Source: Paracoccus lutimaris
GTDB lineage: Bacteria; Pseudomonadota; Alphaproteobacteria; Rhodobacterales; Rhodobacteraceae
Length of the DNA stretch: 64,000 nt
Direction of reading: 5' to 3'
Assembly (NCBI RefSeq): GCF_003337565.1
Contig: NZ_QPJL01000002.1
Span: 1 to 64,000 of the forward strand
Under the pieces are notes generated by a model. That model made no database searches and was not told the DNA's origin. It saw only the letters and a list, made by a program, of their open reading frames with translations. Both the position numbers and the translations under genes were made by a program. This document shows positions 33,361 through 42,324 of this stretch, piece after piece; positions within the stretch are counted from its first letter, which is position 1; each line of letters opens with the position of its first letter.

Positions 33361-34937
33361 TGACGGCACGCTCCGGCGCTGAAAACATGGCCCCCGCAAT
33401 CGAATTGCGGGGGATTTCCAAGGCATTCGGGCCGGTTCAGGCCAACAAGGGCATCGATCTGCTGGTGCCGCGCGGCACCATCCACGGCATCATCGGCGAG
33501 AACGGCGCCGGGAAATCGACGCTGATGTCGATCCTTTACGGCTTTTACCGCCCCGATTCCGGCGAGATCCTGATCGGCGGCAAGCCCATCGCCATCACCG
33601 ACAGCCTGACCGCGATCCGCGCCGGCATCGGCATGGTCTTCCAGCATTTCAAGCTGGTGCAGAATTTCACCGTTCTGGAAAACATCATCCTTGGCGCCGA
33701 GGACGGGCCGATGCTGCGCACCTCACTGGGCCGCGCGCGGGCCGAGCTGAAGCGGCTGGCCGAGGAATATGAATTGCAGGTCGATCCCGACGCCCTGATC
33801 GAGGAACTGTCGGTCGGCCATCAGCAGCGGGTCGAGATCCTCAAGGCGCTGTATCGCCAGGCCGATATCCTGATCCTGGACGAGCCCACGGGCGTCTTGA
33901 CCCCGGCCGAGGCCGATCACCTGTTCCGCATCCTGCGCGGGCTGCGCGACGAAGGCAAAACCATCATCCTGATCACCCACAAGCTGCGCGAGATCATGGA
34001 GATCACCGACAATGTTTCGGTCATGCGCCGCGGCGAGATGGTCGCATCGGTCAAGACCGCCGAGACGAACCCCACTGCGCTGGCCGAGCTGATGGTCGGG
34101 CGCAAGGTGCTGTTGCGCGTGGACAAGGCCCCCGCCCGGCCCGGCGCCCCGGTGCTGGAGGTGCGCGACCTGCGCATGGTCGATGCCGACGGTGTCGAGC
34201 GGCTGCGCGGCATCGACCTTAGCATCCGCGCCGGCGAGATCGTCGGCATCGCCGGCGTGGCCGGAAACGGCCAGACACAACTGCTGGAGATATTGGGCGG
34301 CTATCCCGAACCCGGCGCAAAGCTTGCCGGCGAGATCACGCTGAAGGGCCAGCCCCTGGCCCTGAAAGGCTCGGACGCGCGGGCGCGGCGGCGCGCCGGC
34401 ATCGGCCATGTCCCCGAGGACCGGCAGGTCGAGGGGCTGATCATGGATTTCACCGCCTGGGAAAACGTGGCCTTCGGCTATCACGACGCGCCCGAATTCC
34501 AGAACGGGCTGATGATGGACAATGCCGCGATCCGCGCCGACGCCGTGGGCAAGATCGAGCGTTTCGACGTGCGCCCGCCGAACCCGGATCTGGCCTCGAA
34601 GAATTTTTCCGGCGGCAACCAGCAAAAGATCGTCGTTGCGCGCGAGGTCGAGCGCAACCCCGACCTGCTGCTGATCGGCCAGCCGACGCGCGGGGTCGAT
34701 ATCGGCGCCATCGAATTCATCCACAAGCGCATCGTGGCGCTGCGCGATGCCGGCAAGGCGGTGCTGCTGGTCTCGGTCGAACTGGACGAGATCATGTCGC
34801 TGTCGGACCGCATCGCGGTGATGTTTGACGGCCGCATCATGGGCGAGCGGCTGCCCGAGCAGACCACGGCCGGCGATCTGGGTTGCCTGATGGCGGGGGT
34901 TGCGCCCTCGGATCAGGATGCGGAGGCTGGCGCATGA
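33360..34937 (+). CDS. ABC transporter ATPase with two nucleotide-binding domains
   Basis: A 525-aa protein with two ABC domains like RbsA/NupA. The first is complete: Walker A GENGAGKST, signature LSVGHQQR, Walker B ILILDEPTGVLTP. The second has a degenerate P-loop (VAGNGQTQLLE) and signature FSGGNQQK, as usual for this carbohydrate/nucleoside class. The start overlaps the binding-protein stop. A later in-frame ATG at 33387 (MAPAIELRG) is an alternative. Energises the permease pair downstream. Confidence 0.93.
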   Translation: MTARSGAENMAPAIELRGISKAFGPVQANKGIDLLVPRGTIHGIIGENGAGKSTLMSILYGFYRPDSGEILIGGKPIAITDSLTAIRAGIGMVFQHFKLVQNFTVLENIILGAEDGPMLRTSLGRARAELKRLAEEYELQVDPDALIEELSVGHQQRVEILKALYRQADILILDEPTGVLTPAEADHLFRILRGLRDEGKTIILITHKLREIMEITDNVSVMRRGEMVASVKTAETNPTALAELMVGRKVLLRVDKAPARPGAPVLEVRDLRMVDADGVERLRGIDLSIRAGEIVGIAGVAGNGQTQLLEILGGYPEPGAKLAGEITLKGQPLALKGSDARARRRAGIGHVPEDRQVEGLIMDFTAWENVAFGYHDAPEFQNGLMMDNAAIRADAVGKIERFDVRPPNPDLASKNFSGGNQQKIVVAREVERNPDLLLIGQPTRGVDIGAIEFIHKRIVALRDAGKAVLLVSVELDEIMSLSDRIAVMFDGRIMGERLPEQTTAGDLGCLMAGVAPSDQDAEAGA

Positions 34938-34940
34938 GGC

Positions 34941-34983
34941 GCGCTTTGGTGCCTCCGGCGGGGATATTTGAACATGAAAGAAA
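34941..34983 (+). repeat. Intergenic repeat, copy 1 (palindrome plus GGATATTT tail)
   Basis: Imperfect palindrome GAGGC...GCCTC at 34937-34955, then the conserved tail GGATATTTGAACATGAAAG at 34962-34980. The tail recurs at 45672-45691 and 52940-52961. This copy sits inside the nucleoside uptake operon between the ATPase and first permease genes. Confidence 0.65.
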
Positions 34984-34998
34984 CCCGCAGATGAGGGG

Positions 34999-36102
34999 AT
35001 GGTGATGGAGCGTATGCCGAAATGGGCGGATGTGATCCTGACGCCGCTGATCTCGCTTGTGCTGGCCTTTGCCATCTCGGCGCTGGTGATCCTGGCGATC
35101 GGGGAAAGCCCGGTCGAAGCCTTGAAGGTCATGGTCGAGGGGGCGCTGCTGTCCAGCTATGGCTGGGGCTATACGCTGTATTACGCGACGAATTTCGTCT
35201 TTACCGGGCTTGCGGTGATGGTCGCCTATCATGCCGGGCTGTTCAATATCGGCGGCGAGGGTCAGGCGGCGATCGGCGGGCTGGGCGTCACGCTGGTGCT
35301 GCTTTACCTGCCCTGGCCGCATTGGGCGCTGGCCTTGCCTGCGGCGATGGTGGGCGCGGCGCTTTTCGGGGCGCTTTGGGCGCTGATCCCGGCCTGGCTG
35401 CAGGCGCGGCGCGGCAGCCATATCGTCATCACCACCATCATGTTCAACTTCATCGCCGCGGCGCTGCTGAACTATCTGCTGGTCAATGTGCTGCGTCCGC
35501 AGGGCAGCATGGACCCGGCCTCGGCCAGCTTTCCGCCCGCGACGCATCTGCCGAAACTGTCGGACATGGCGCTGGGGCTGGGCTTTGAATGGGGCAAGAA
35601 CACCCCCGCCAACATCACCTTTTTCATCGCCATCGGCGCCTGCCTGCTGGTCTGGCTGCTGATCTGGCGCACCCGTCTGGGCTATGAGATCCGCGCCCTT
35701 GGCAAGTCCGAGCCGGCCGCCGTCTATGCCGGCATCAGCCCAACCCGCATCATCGTCATCGCCATGCTGATTTCCGGCGCACTGGCCGGGCTGATGGCGA
35801 TCAACAATGTCATGGGCGAGGCCGAGCGGCTGATCTTCAACGCCGTCGAGGGCGCCGGTTTCATCGGCATCGCCGTGGCGCTGATGGGCCGCAACCACCC
35901 GTTCGGGGTATTCCTGGCCGCGCTGCTGTTCGGGTTCCTGTATCAGGGCGGGGGTGAGCTTGCGCTTTGGACCACCATCCCGCGCGAGCTGATCATCGTC
36001 ATTCAGGCGCTGGTCATCCTGTTCACCGGGGCGCTGGACAATATGGTCAGGATGCCGCTGGAGCGGTTCTTCATGGCGATGCGCAAGCGCGGGGGGGCGT
36101 GA
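34999..36102 (+). CDS. Nucleoside-type ABC permease, first subunit
   Basis: A 367-aa inner-membrane permease of the BPD_transp_2 family with about ten helices. The cytoplasmic loop YHAGLFNIGGEGQ and the stretch ITTIMFNFIAAALLNYLLV are typical for RbsC/NupP-type permeases of BMP systems. GAGGGG precedes both the ATG at 34999 and, with better spacing, that at 35005. Ends with TGATG, overlapping the next permease by one base. Pairs with the protein at 36102-37067. Confidence 0.92.
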   Translation: MVMERMPKWADVILTPLISLVLAFAISALVILAIGESPVEALKVMVEGALLSSYGWGYTLYYATNFVFTGLAVMVAYHAGLFNIGGEGQAAIGGLGVTLVLLYLPWPHWALALPAAMVGAALFGALWALIPAWLQARRGSHIVITTIMFNFIAAALLNYLLVNVLRPQGSMDPASASFPPATHLPKLSDMALGLGFEWGKNTPANITFFIAIGACLLVWLLIWRTRLGYEIRALGKSEPAAVYAGISPTRIIVIAMLISGALAGLMAINNVMGEAERLIFNAVEGAGFIGIAVALMGRNHPFGVFLAALLFGFLYQGGGELALWTTIPRELIIVIQALVILFTGALDNMVRMPLERFFMAMRKRGGA

Positions 36103-37067
36103 TGGATTTCGCAACCATTCTGCAGATCGTCGACAGCGCCGTGCGGCTGATGACCCCCTTGCTGCTGGCCTGCCTGGCCGGGCTTTATTCCGAACGCGCC
36201 GGCATTTTCGATATCGGGCTTGAGGGCAAGATGCTGATGGCGGCCTTTACCTCGGCCTCGGTCGCCTATGCCACCGGCACTGTCTGGCTGGGGCTGCTGG
36301 CCGGGATCGGCGGCGCGCTGGCGCTGTCTCTGGTCCATGGGCTCGCCTCGATCACCTTTCGGGGCAATCAGCTTATCTCGGGGGTCGCGATCAACTTTCT
36401 GGCCGCCGGGCTGACCGTGCTGCTGGGGCAGAAGATCTTTGGCCTTGGCGGGCGCACCCCCTCGCTTGAAGGGGATGCCCGCTTTCACGCCATCACCCTG
36501 CCCTTTGCCGAGAACCTGCGCGGCGTGCCGGTGATCGGACCGATCTATGCCGAGGTGATTTCGGGGCATACGGTGCTGGTCTATCTGGCCTTTGCGCTGG
36601 TGCCCCTGACCTGGTGGGTGCTTTACCGCACGCGCTTCGGGCTGCGGCTGAGGGCGGTGGGGGAAAACCCGGCCTCGGTCGATACCGCCGGCGTCTCGGT
36701 TACCCGGATGCGCTATGCGGCGGTGGCGATCTGCGGCGTTCTTTGCGGCATTGCCGGGGCGTATCTGGCGACCGGGATTTCGGCGGGCTTTGTCAAGGAC
36801 ATGACCGCCGGGCGCGGCTATATCGCGCTGGCGGCGCTGATCTTCGCCAAGTGGCGGCCGTGGCCCGCGCTCTTCGCGACCTTCCTTTTCGGGTTGATGG
36901 AGGCGGTCAGCAACCGCTTTCCCGACCTTGATCTGGGCTTTGTCACCATCCCCTCGATGTTCATGAACGCGCTGCCCTATATCCTGACCGTCATCATTCT
37001 GGCCGGTTTCGTCGGCCGCGCCATTCCGCCCCGCGCCGGAGGAGAGCCCTATGTCAAAGAGCGCTGA
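36102..37067 (+). CDS. Nucleoside-type ABC permease, second subunit
   Basis: A 321-aa permease (BPD_transp_2) that forms a heterodimer with the preceding one. Motifs include LYSERAGIFDIGLEGKM near the N-terminus and AGRGYIALAALIFAKWRP in the C-terminal half, both characteristic of the NupQ-type subunit. Translation is coupled to the first permease (shared A of TGATG). Its last 17 nt overlap the start of the nucleoside phosphorylase gene. Confidence 0.92.
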   Translation: MDFATILQIVDSAVRLMTPLLLACLAGLYSERAGIFDIGLEGKMLMAAFTSASVAYATGTVWLGLLAGIGGALALSLVHGLASITFRGNQLISGVAINFLAAGLTVLLGQKIFGLGGRTPSLEGDARFHAITLPFAENLRGVPVIGPIYAEVISGHTVLVYLAFALVPLTWWVLYRTRFGLRLRAVGENPASVDTAGVSVTRMRYAAVAICGVLCGIAGAYLATGISAGFVKDMTAGRGYIALAALIFAKWRPWPALFATFLFGLMEAVSNRFPDLDLGFVTIPSMFMNALPYILTVIILAGFVGRAIPPRAGGEPYVKER

Positions 37068-37854
37068 GCTTGTCCGCCTGATCCGGGACCGCGCGGGTGC
37101 CGAGGCCCCGGAATACGGGCTGATCCTTGGTTCCGGCCTTGGCCATATCTCGGGCACGGTCGAGGGGGTCGCGATCCCCTATTCCGACCTGCCGGGCTTT
37201 CCCCATGCCGGGGTCTCTGGCCATGTGCCGCAACTGGTCATCGGCCAGCTTGAGGGACGGCGCGTCGCGGTCTTTGGCGGGCGGGCGCATTATTATGAAT
37301 CGGGCAAGCCGGATGTCATGCGCCTGCCGCTTGAGGTGCTGGCCGGGCTGGGCGCGGAAAAGCTGATCCTGACCAATGCCGCGGGCTCGGTGCGCGCCGG
37401 GATGCAGCCCGGATCGCTGATGATGCTGTCGGACCACATCAACCTGTCGGGCGCGAACCCGCTGATCGGCGAGCGCACCGATGCGCGTTTCCAGCCGATG
37501 ACCGACGCCCATGACGCCGGGCTGCGCGCAGCCCTTGCGGGTGCCGCCCGCGCCGAGGGGGTCGATCTGCCCGAGGGCGTCTATTGCTGGTTCTCCGGCC
37601 CCAGTTTTGAAACCCCGGCCGAGATCCGCATGACCCAAATCATCGGCGGCGATGCGGTGGGCATGTCCACGGTGCCCGAGATCATCCTTGCCCGCTTCCT
37701 TGGCCTGCGCTGCGCGGCCATTTCAGTCATCACCAATATGGGTGCCGGGCTGTCGGATGAATCGCTGAGCCATGAGCATACCAAGGCCATGGCGCCCTTG
37801 GGTGCGGCCAAGCTGGAGAAGGTGCTGCGCCGCTTTCTGCGCAGCGGATATTAA
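37051..37854 (+). CDS. Purine nucleoside phosphorylase (trimeric PNP-II type)
   Basis: A 267-aa phosphorylase splitting purine nucleosides into base and (deoxy)ribose-1-phosphate. Phosphate and base sites are recognisable as GSGLG (27-31), HAGVSGH (52-58), FSGPSFETPAEIR, VGMSTVPE and SVITNMGAG. This pattern is that of the trimeric PNP/xanthosine phosphorylase class rather than hexameric DeoD. Encoded within the ABC operon, so imported nucleosides are probably cleaved at once. The stop overlaps the convergent mnmH stop by four bases (TTAA). Confidence 0.92.
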   Translation: MSKSAELVRLIRDRAGAEAPEYGLILGSGLGHISGTVEGVAIPYSDLPGFPHAGVSGHVPQLVIGQLEGRRVAVFGGRAHYYESGKPDVMRLPLEVLAGLGAEKLILTNAAGSVRAGMQPGSLMMLSDHINLSGANPLIGERTDARFQPMTDAHDAGLRAALAGAARAEGVDLPEGVYCWFSGPSFETPAEIRMTQIIGGDAVGMSTVPEIILARFLGLRCAAISVITNMGAGLSDESLSHEHTKAMAPLGAAKLEKVLRRFLRSGY

Positions 37855-38891
37855 CGGGCCAGCGCGGCCTCGACCTTGCTGGCGGCCGCGTCAAGATCGC
37901 TCAGATCGTCCAGAACCACAACCGGGCCGCGGCCATCGTCATGCCGCGCCCGGTGCTTTTCATAGCGCGGGTCGTAATGGTCACGCATCAGACCCGCCGA
38001 CAAGCCGGCCCAGTCATGGGCATCGGTCAGGCGCAGCCAGTCCTCGATCCGCTCGGCGGGATGCAGGGGGCGCAGGCTGTCGATGATGCCGGCCACGCGC
38101 GCAGGGTCGGCGGCGGCCTCGGCATAGGTCCGGGCGGTATAGGCGGCGCGGGCCTCGACCGGGACGGTCAGACGCAGGCGCGGGGCGGCAGTGATCGCCG
38201 CCCAGATGCCGCGCGGCAGGTTCAGATCGCCGATGCGCGAGCTTTCGGCCTCAACGAGCAGCGGGCGGGTCGGGTCGATCCCCTCCAGCGCCATGGCCAG
38301 CCGGCCTTCGAACAGCTTCTGGCCGGGCTGGCCGCCGGGCATGGCGCCGAACAGGCTGCCGCGATGATTGGCCAGCCCCTCAAGGTCGATGACCTGATGG
38401 CCGCGCGCCGCCAGCCGGTGCAGGATCTCGGTCTTGGCGCTGCCGGTATTGCCGTCCAGCACGATGACCGGGGCTGCGACCGGGGCCGTGACACGCGCGA
38501 CGACCAGCGCCCGCCACGCCTTGTAGCCGCCCTCGATCCGGCCGACGCGCCAGCCGATCTGTTGAAGGATGGTGGCGAAGGCGCCCGAACGCTGCCCGCC
38601 CCGCCAGCAATAGACCAATGGCCGCCAGCCGCCGCCGAACCCGGCCAGCGGCCCGGCGATATGGCGCGCGGCATTGGCGGCGACCATGGCGCCGCCCAGC
38701 TTGCGGGCATCAAAGGGGGAAACCTGCTTGTAGATCGTGCCGACCTGCGCGCGTTCCGCGTCGGACAGGACCGGCAGATTGACCGCGCCGGGCAGGCGAT
38801 CCTCGGCGAATTCCGAGGGGGCGCGGGTGTCGATCAGCATGTCGAACCCGGCCAGCGCCGGATCCGACAAGGATGTCAGGCGGATGTCCAA
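37851..38891 (-). CDS. mnmH: tRNA 2-selenouridine synthase
   Basis: SelU/MnmH (346 aa) replaces sulfur by selenium at the wobble 2-thiouridine using selenophosphate. N-terminal rhodanese domain with catalytic Cys95 in CWRGGQRS, C-terminal P-loop domain GNTGSAKTE (147-155). The start is TTG at 38891, immediately after the stop of the L,D-transpeptidase gene, with no clear ribosome site; coupling by reinitiation is likely. The presence of this gene implies that the cell makes selenophosphate, although selD is not in the window. Confidence 0.93.
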   Translation of the reverse strand: MDIRLTSLSDPALAGFDMLIDTRAPSEFAEDRLPGAVNLPVLSDAERAQVGTIYKQVSPFDARKLGGAMVAANAARHIAGPLAGFGGGWRPLVYCWRGGQRSGAFATILQQIGWRVGRIEGGYKAWRALVVARVTAPVAAPVIVLDGNTGSAKTEILHRLAARGHQVIDLEGLANHRGSLFGAMPGGQPGQKLFEGRLAMALEGIDPTRPLLVEAESSRIGDLNLPRGIWAAITAAPRLRLTVPVEARAAYTARTYAEAAADPARVAGIIDSLRPLHPAERIEDWLRLTDAHDWAGLSAGLMRDHYDPRYEKHRARHDDGRGPVVVLDDLSDLDAAASKVEAALAR

Positions 38892-39476
38892 TTAATAGAC
38901 ATAGACCGGGGTGCCGACCGGGACCTGTTCATAGAGGTCCATCACCGCCTCGTTGCGCATGCGCAGGCAGCCATTCGAGACCGCGCGGCCGATCGAACCC
39001 GGCTCGGTGGTGCCATGGATGCGGATCGAGGTGTCATTGCCGCGCCCGTCATAAAGATAGAGCGCCCGCGCGCCCAGCGGGTTCGTCGGGCCGCCCGGCA
39101 TGCCGTCGGCCCATTTCCCGTATTGTGCGGGCTTGCGCTTGATCATCGCCGGCGTCGGTTTCCAGCTCGGCCATTCGGTCTTGCGGCCGACGGTGGCGCG
39201 GCCCTTCCAGACCAGCTCGTCCTTGCCCACGGCGACGCCGTAGCGGATCGCCCGGCCCGGCGCGACGACGTGATAAAGGAAGAAGTCCTTGGAGACCACG
39301 ACGATGCTGCCGACCTCGAAATCGGGACGGATGGCGACCTCGGTCGGGGCATAGGGGTCGCGGCGGGCTTCGGTCTTGGCGACGGGAGCCGGGGGCGGGT
39401 TCTTGGCCTGTGCCATCAGCAAGGTGGGCGCGGCCACCAGCGGCAGCGTGACCATCAGCATCTGTCTGCGGTTCAT
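38892..39476 (-). CDS. L,D-transpeptidase (YkuD domain), exported
   Basis: A 194-aa periplasmic enzyme that makes 3-3 peptidoglycan cross-links or attaches proteins to the wall. An N-terminal signal (MNRRQMLMVTLPLVAAPTL, with a twin-Arg-like start) precedes the YkuD domain. Active-site residues are His154 (RIHGTTE) and Cys170 (SNGCLRM). Directly abuts mnmH, which follows without a gap. Specific acceptor unknown. Confidence 0.92.
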   Translation of the reverse strand: MNRRQMLMVTLPLVAAPTLLMAQAKNPPPAPVAKTEARRDPYAPTEVAIRPDFEVGSIVVVSKDFFLYHVVAPGRAIRYGVAVGKDELVWKGRATVGRKTEWPSWKPTPAMIKRKPAQYGKWADGMPGGPTNPLGARALYLYDGRGNDTSIRIHGTTEPGSIGRAVSNGCLRMRNEAVMDLYEQVPVGTPVYVY

Positions 39477-39612
39477 CTGTGCGTCCTGAAATCTTGTACC
39501 TGTAACTTCATCGCCTAGCGGCTTGGGGGCGCGGGATCAACTCAAAGCGCCGTGACGCGCTTGAAACATCGGGCGGACGTGCCTAGCTTGCATCTGAAAG
39601 GGACCATCCGCG

Positions 39613-39852
39613 ATGAGCTGTCCGAACTGCCACCCCCAGACCGTTCCGCCGCGCCGTGCGGCGACGCGCGCCCCGCATCTGTGCCGGGGCCGGGGCGGGC
39701 GTGGCTGCCGCTGTCACATCGCCGCGCGCCCGCAACTGGCCGGGGATGCGCATCCCCTGCGCTGGCATGCCCGGCAGGATGGCGTGCCCCTAGCGCATCA
39801 GCCGGTCCTGCATTCTCCCCGAAGGCCGCAAGCCCCACCCTGCCCTGTCTGA
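39613..39852 (+). CDS. Possible Cys-rich 79-residue protein ahead of copA
   Basis: An open frame starting MSCPNCHPQ, with five cysteines (CxxC at positions 3 and 6, then LCRGRGGRGCRC) and several histidines. AAAGGGA lies nine bases upstream, and third codon positions are GC-rich through most of its length. Position 37 nt before copA would suit a copper-binding peptide. The rest is Arg/Pro-rich and could be chance translation of noncoding DNA. Otherwise the 412-nt gap 39477-39888 holds no recognised gene. Confidence 0.3.
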   Translation: MSCPNCHPQTVPPRRAATRAPHLCRGRGGRGCRCHIAARPQLAGDAHPLRWHARQDGVPLAHQPVLHSPRRPQAPPCPV

Positions 39853-39888
39853 ATCGCGCCAAACCGCCATTCTGACAGGACGAAACCG

Positions 39889-42324
39889 ATGAAACATCAA
39901 GAGATTGCGCCGGGCCGGGAAGCTGAGCTGACCGTCACCGGCATGAGCTGCGCCTCATGCGTGGGCCGCGTCGAAAAGGCGCTGGCCACCGTTCCGGGGC
40001 TGCGCGACCCGCAGGTGAACCTTGCCACCGGCCGTGCCCATTTTCACGCCTCGGCGCCCGAGGTCCTGCCCGCCGCCGTCGCCGCGCTGGAAAAGGCGGG
40101 CTATCCGGCCCAACCGCAGGAAACCCGCCTGATGGTCGAGGGGATGACCTGCGCCTCATGCGTGGGCCGGGTCGAAAAGGCGCTGGCGGCCCTGCCCGGC
40201 GTCACCGGCGCGCAGGTGAACCTTGCCACCGGCACCGCCCATATCCACCATTCTGCCGCCGTGACCGCCGAGGCGCTGGCCCAGACCGTGACCGCCAAGG
40301 GCTATCCCGCGCAGATCCAGCACGACAGCGCACCGCATATGCATGACCATGGCAGCGATGCGGCGCGGCTGAAACGCAACTTCCTGATCGCGCTGGCGCT
40401 GACCCTGCCGGTCTTTGTCGCGGAAATGGGCGGTCATGCCTTGCCCGCACTGCACCACTGGCTGCATGGCACGTTGGGCCGCCAGACACTGTGGGTCCTT
40501 GAATTCATCCTGACCACCGCCGTTCTGGCCGGACCGGGCCGGATCTTTTTCCGCGTCGGCATCCCTGCCCTGATCCGCCGCGCCCCCGAAATGAACAGCC
40601 TTGTGGCACTGGGGGCCGGGGCCGCCTGGGCCTATTCCACCGTTGCAACCTTTGCCCCCGGCCTGCTGCCGGCGGATTCGGTCCATGTCTATTACGAGGC
40701 CGCCGCCGTCATCGTCACCCTGATCCTGCTGGGCCGCTGGCTTGAGGCCCGCGCCAAGGGTCAGGCGGGCGACGCCATCCGCCGGCTGATCGAACTGGCC
40801 CCCAAGACCGCCCGGGTCGAGCGCGGCGGCCAGATCCTCGATACCCCGGTCGAGGCGCTGCGCCCCGGCGATATCGTGCATCTGGCCCCGGGCGAGCGGG
40901 TCGCCGTGGACGGCATCCTGACCGAGGGCGCTGGCGCCATCGACGAATCCATGCTGACCGGCGAGCCGGTGCCCGCCCCCAAATCTCCGGGCGATCCGGT
41001 CACCGGCGGCACCGTGAATGGCAGCGCGGCGCTGGCCTATCGCGTAACCGCCACCGGCGCGGACACGGTCCTGGCGCGCATCATCCGGCTGGTTGAGGAC
41101 GCACAGGCCACGAAGCTGCCGGTGCAGGCACTGGTCGACCGCATCACCGCCGTTTTCGTGCCGGTGGTGATCGGGCTGGCCTTGCTGACCTTTGCGCTGT
41201 GGATCGTTTTCACTGGTGCCGTGGGTCAGGCCATGGTCGCGGCGATTGCCGTCCTGATCATCGCCTGCCCCTGCGCGATGGGGCTGGCGGTGCCGGTCTC
41301 GATCATGGTGGGGACAGGGCGCGGCGCGGAACTGGGCGTGCTGTTTCGCCGGGGCGACGCGCTGCAACGGCTGGCCGAGGCGCGCATCGTCGGCTTTGAC
41401 AAGACCGGCACCCTGACCAAAGGCGCCCCCGCCCTGACCGAAATGGCAACCGACGGGATCGACCGCAGCGCGGCCCTGCAACTGGCCGCCAGCGCCGAGG
41501 CCCGTTCAGAACATCCCCTTGCCGCCGCGATCACCGCCGCCGCCCGCGATCAGGGGCTGGAGCTGCTGCCCGTTCGCACCGTGCAGGCCGCAATCGGACG
41601 CGGGCTAAGCGCCGAGGTCGCCGGCCACACCCTGCTGATCGGCAATGCGACCGCACTGACCGAGGCGGGCATCGCGCCCGCGCCCGGTCTGATCGCCCAA
41701 GCGGAAAGCTGGGCGCGGAACGGCGCGACCCCGGTGCATCTGGCCGTGGACGGCCGCCACGTCGCTGCCATGGCCTTGGCCGATCCGATCCGCCCCGAGG
41801 CCGCGCAGGCCGTGACCGAGCTGCACGAACTGGGGCTGCAAACCGCGATGATCTCGGGCGATGTGCAGCCCACGGCCGAGGCGGTCGGGCGACAGCTGGG
41901 CATCGACCGGGTGCTGGCGGGCGTCCTGCCCGAGGGTAAGCTTGCCGCCATTCGCGACATGGGCGCGGGCACGGTCTTTGTGGGCGACGGCATCAATGAC
42001 GCGCCGGCGCTGGCGGCGGCGGAAACCGGCATTGCCATCGGCACCGGCACTGATGTCGCCATCGAATCGGCCGAGGTGGTACTGGTCGGGGGCGATCCGC
42101 AGGGCGTGCCGCGCGCCATCCGATTGTCGCATGCAGTCATGCGCAATATCCGGCAGAACCTGTTCTGGGCCTTTGCCTATAATACCGCGCTGATTCCCGT
42201 GGCCATGGGGGCGCTGGTGCCGTTCGGCGGGCCGCAGCTTTCGCCCATGCTGGGGGCGGGGGCGATGGCGCTGTCCTCGGTCTTTGTGGTCAGTAATGCG
42301 TTACGATTGAGGCGTGCCGGATGA
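39889..42324 (+). CDS. copA: Copper-exporting P1B-type ATPase with two metal-binding domains
   Basis: CopA (811 aa) pumps Cu(I) out of the cytoplasm. Two N-terminal HMA domains carry GMSCASC (Cys21, Cys24) and GMTCASC (Cys88, Cys91). The transmembrane metal site is CPC at 460-462, the phosphorylation motif DKTGT begins at Asp504, and the hinge GDGIND lies near the end. About eight helices. tesA follows with an ATGA overlap, and a PCu(A)C copper chaperone gene lies just beyond on the other strand. No CueR-type regulator is present nearby. Confidence 0.96.
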   Translation: MKHQEIAPGREAELTVTGMSCASCVGRVEKALATVPGLRDPQVNLATGRAHFHASAPEVLPAAVAALEKAGYPAQPQETRLMVEGMTCASCVGRVEKALAALPGVTGAQVNLATGTAHIHHSAAVTAEALAQTVTAKGYPAQIQHDSAPHMHDHGSDAARLKRNFLIALALTLPVFVAEMGGHALPALHHWLHGTLGRQTLWVLEFILTTAVLAGPGRIFFRVGIPALIRRAPEMNSLVALGAGAAWAYSTVATFAPGLLPADSVHVYYEAAAVIVTLILLGRWLEARAKGQAGDAIRRLIELAPKTARVERGGQILDTPVEALRPGDIVHLAPGERVAVDGILTEGAGAIDESMLTGEPVPAPKSPGDPVTGGTVNGSAALAYRVTATGADTVLARIIRLVEDAQATKLPVQALVDRITAVFVPVVIGLALLTFALWIVFTGAVGQAMVAAIAVLIIACPCAMGLAVPVSIMVGTGRGAELGVLFRRGDALQRLAEARIVGFDKTGTLTKGAPALTEMATDGIDRSAALQLAASAEARSEHPLAAAITAAARDQGLELLPVRTVQAAIGRGLSAEVAGHTLLIGNATALTEAGIAPAPGLIAQAESWARNGATPVHLAVDGRHVAAMALADPIRPEAAQAVTELHELGLQTAMISGDVQPTAEAVGRQLGIDRVLAGVLPEGKLAAIRDMGAGTVFVGDGINDAPALAAAETGIAIGTGTDVAIESAEVVLVGGDPQGVPRAIRLSHAVMRNIRQNLFWAFAYNTALIPVAMGALVPFGGPQLSPMLGAGAMALSSVFVVSNALRLRRAG

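Noticed and set aside
39542-39862. A 106-codon minus-strand frame upstream of copA
   Set aside because: No ribosome site and a Gly/Ala/Arg-rich composition; looks like the complement of the other frames in this gap.
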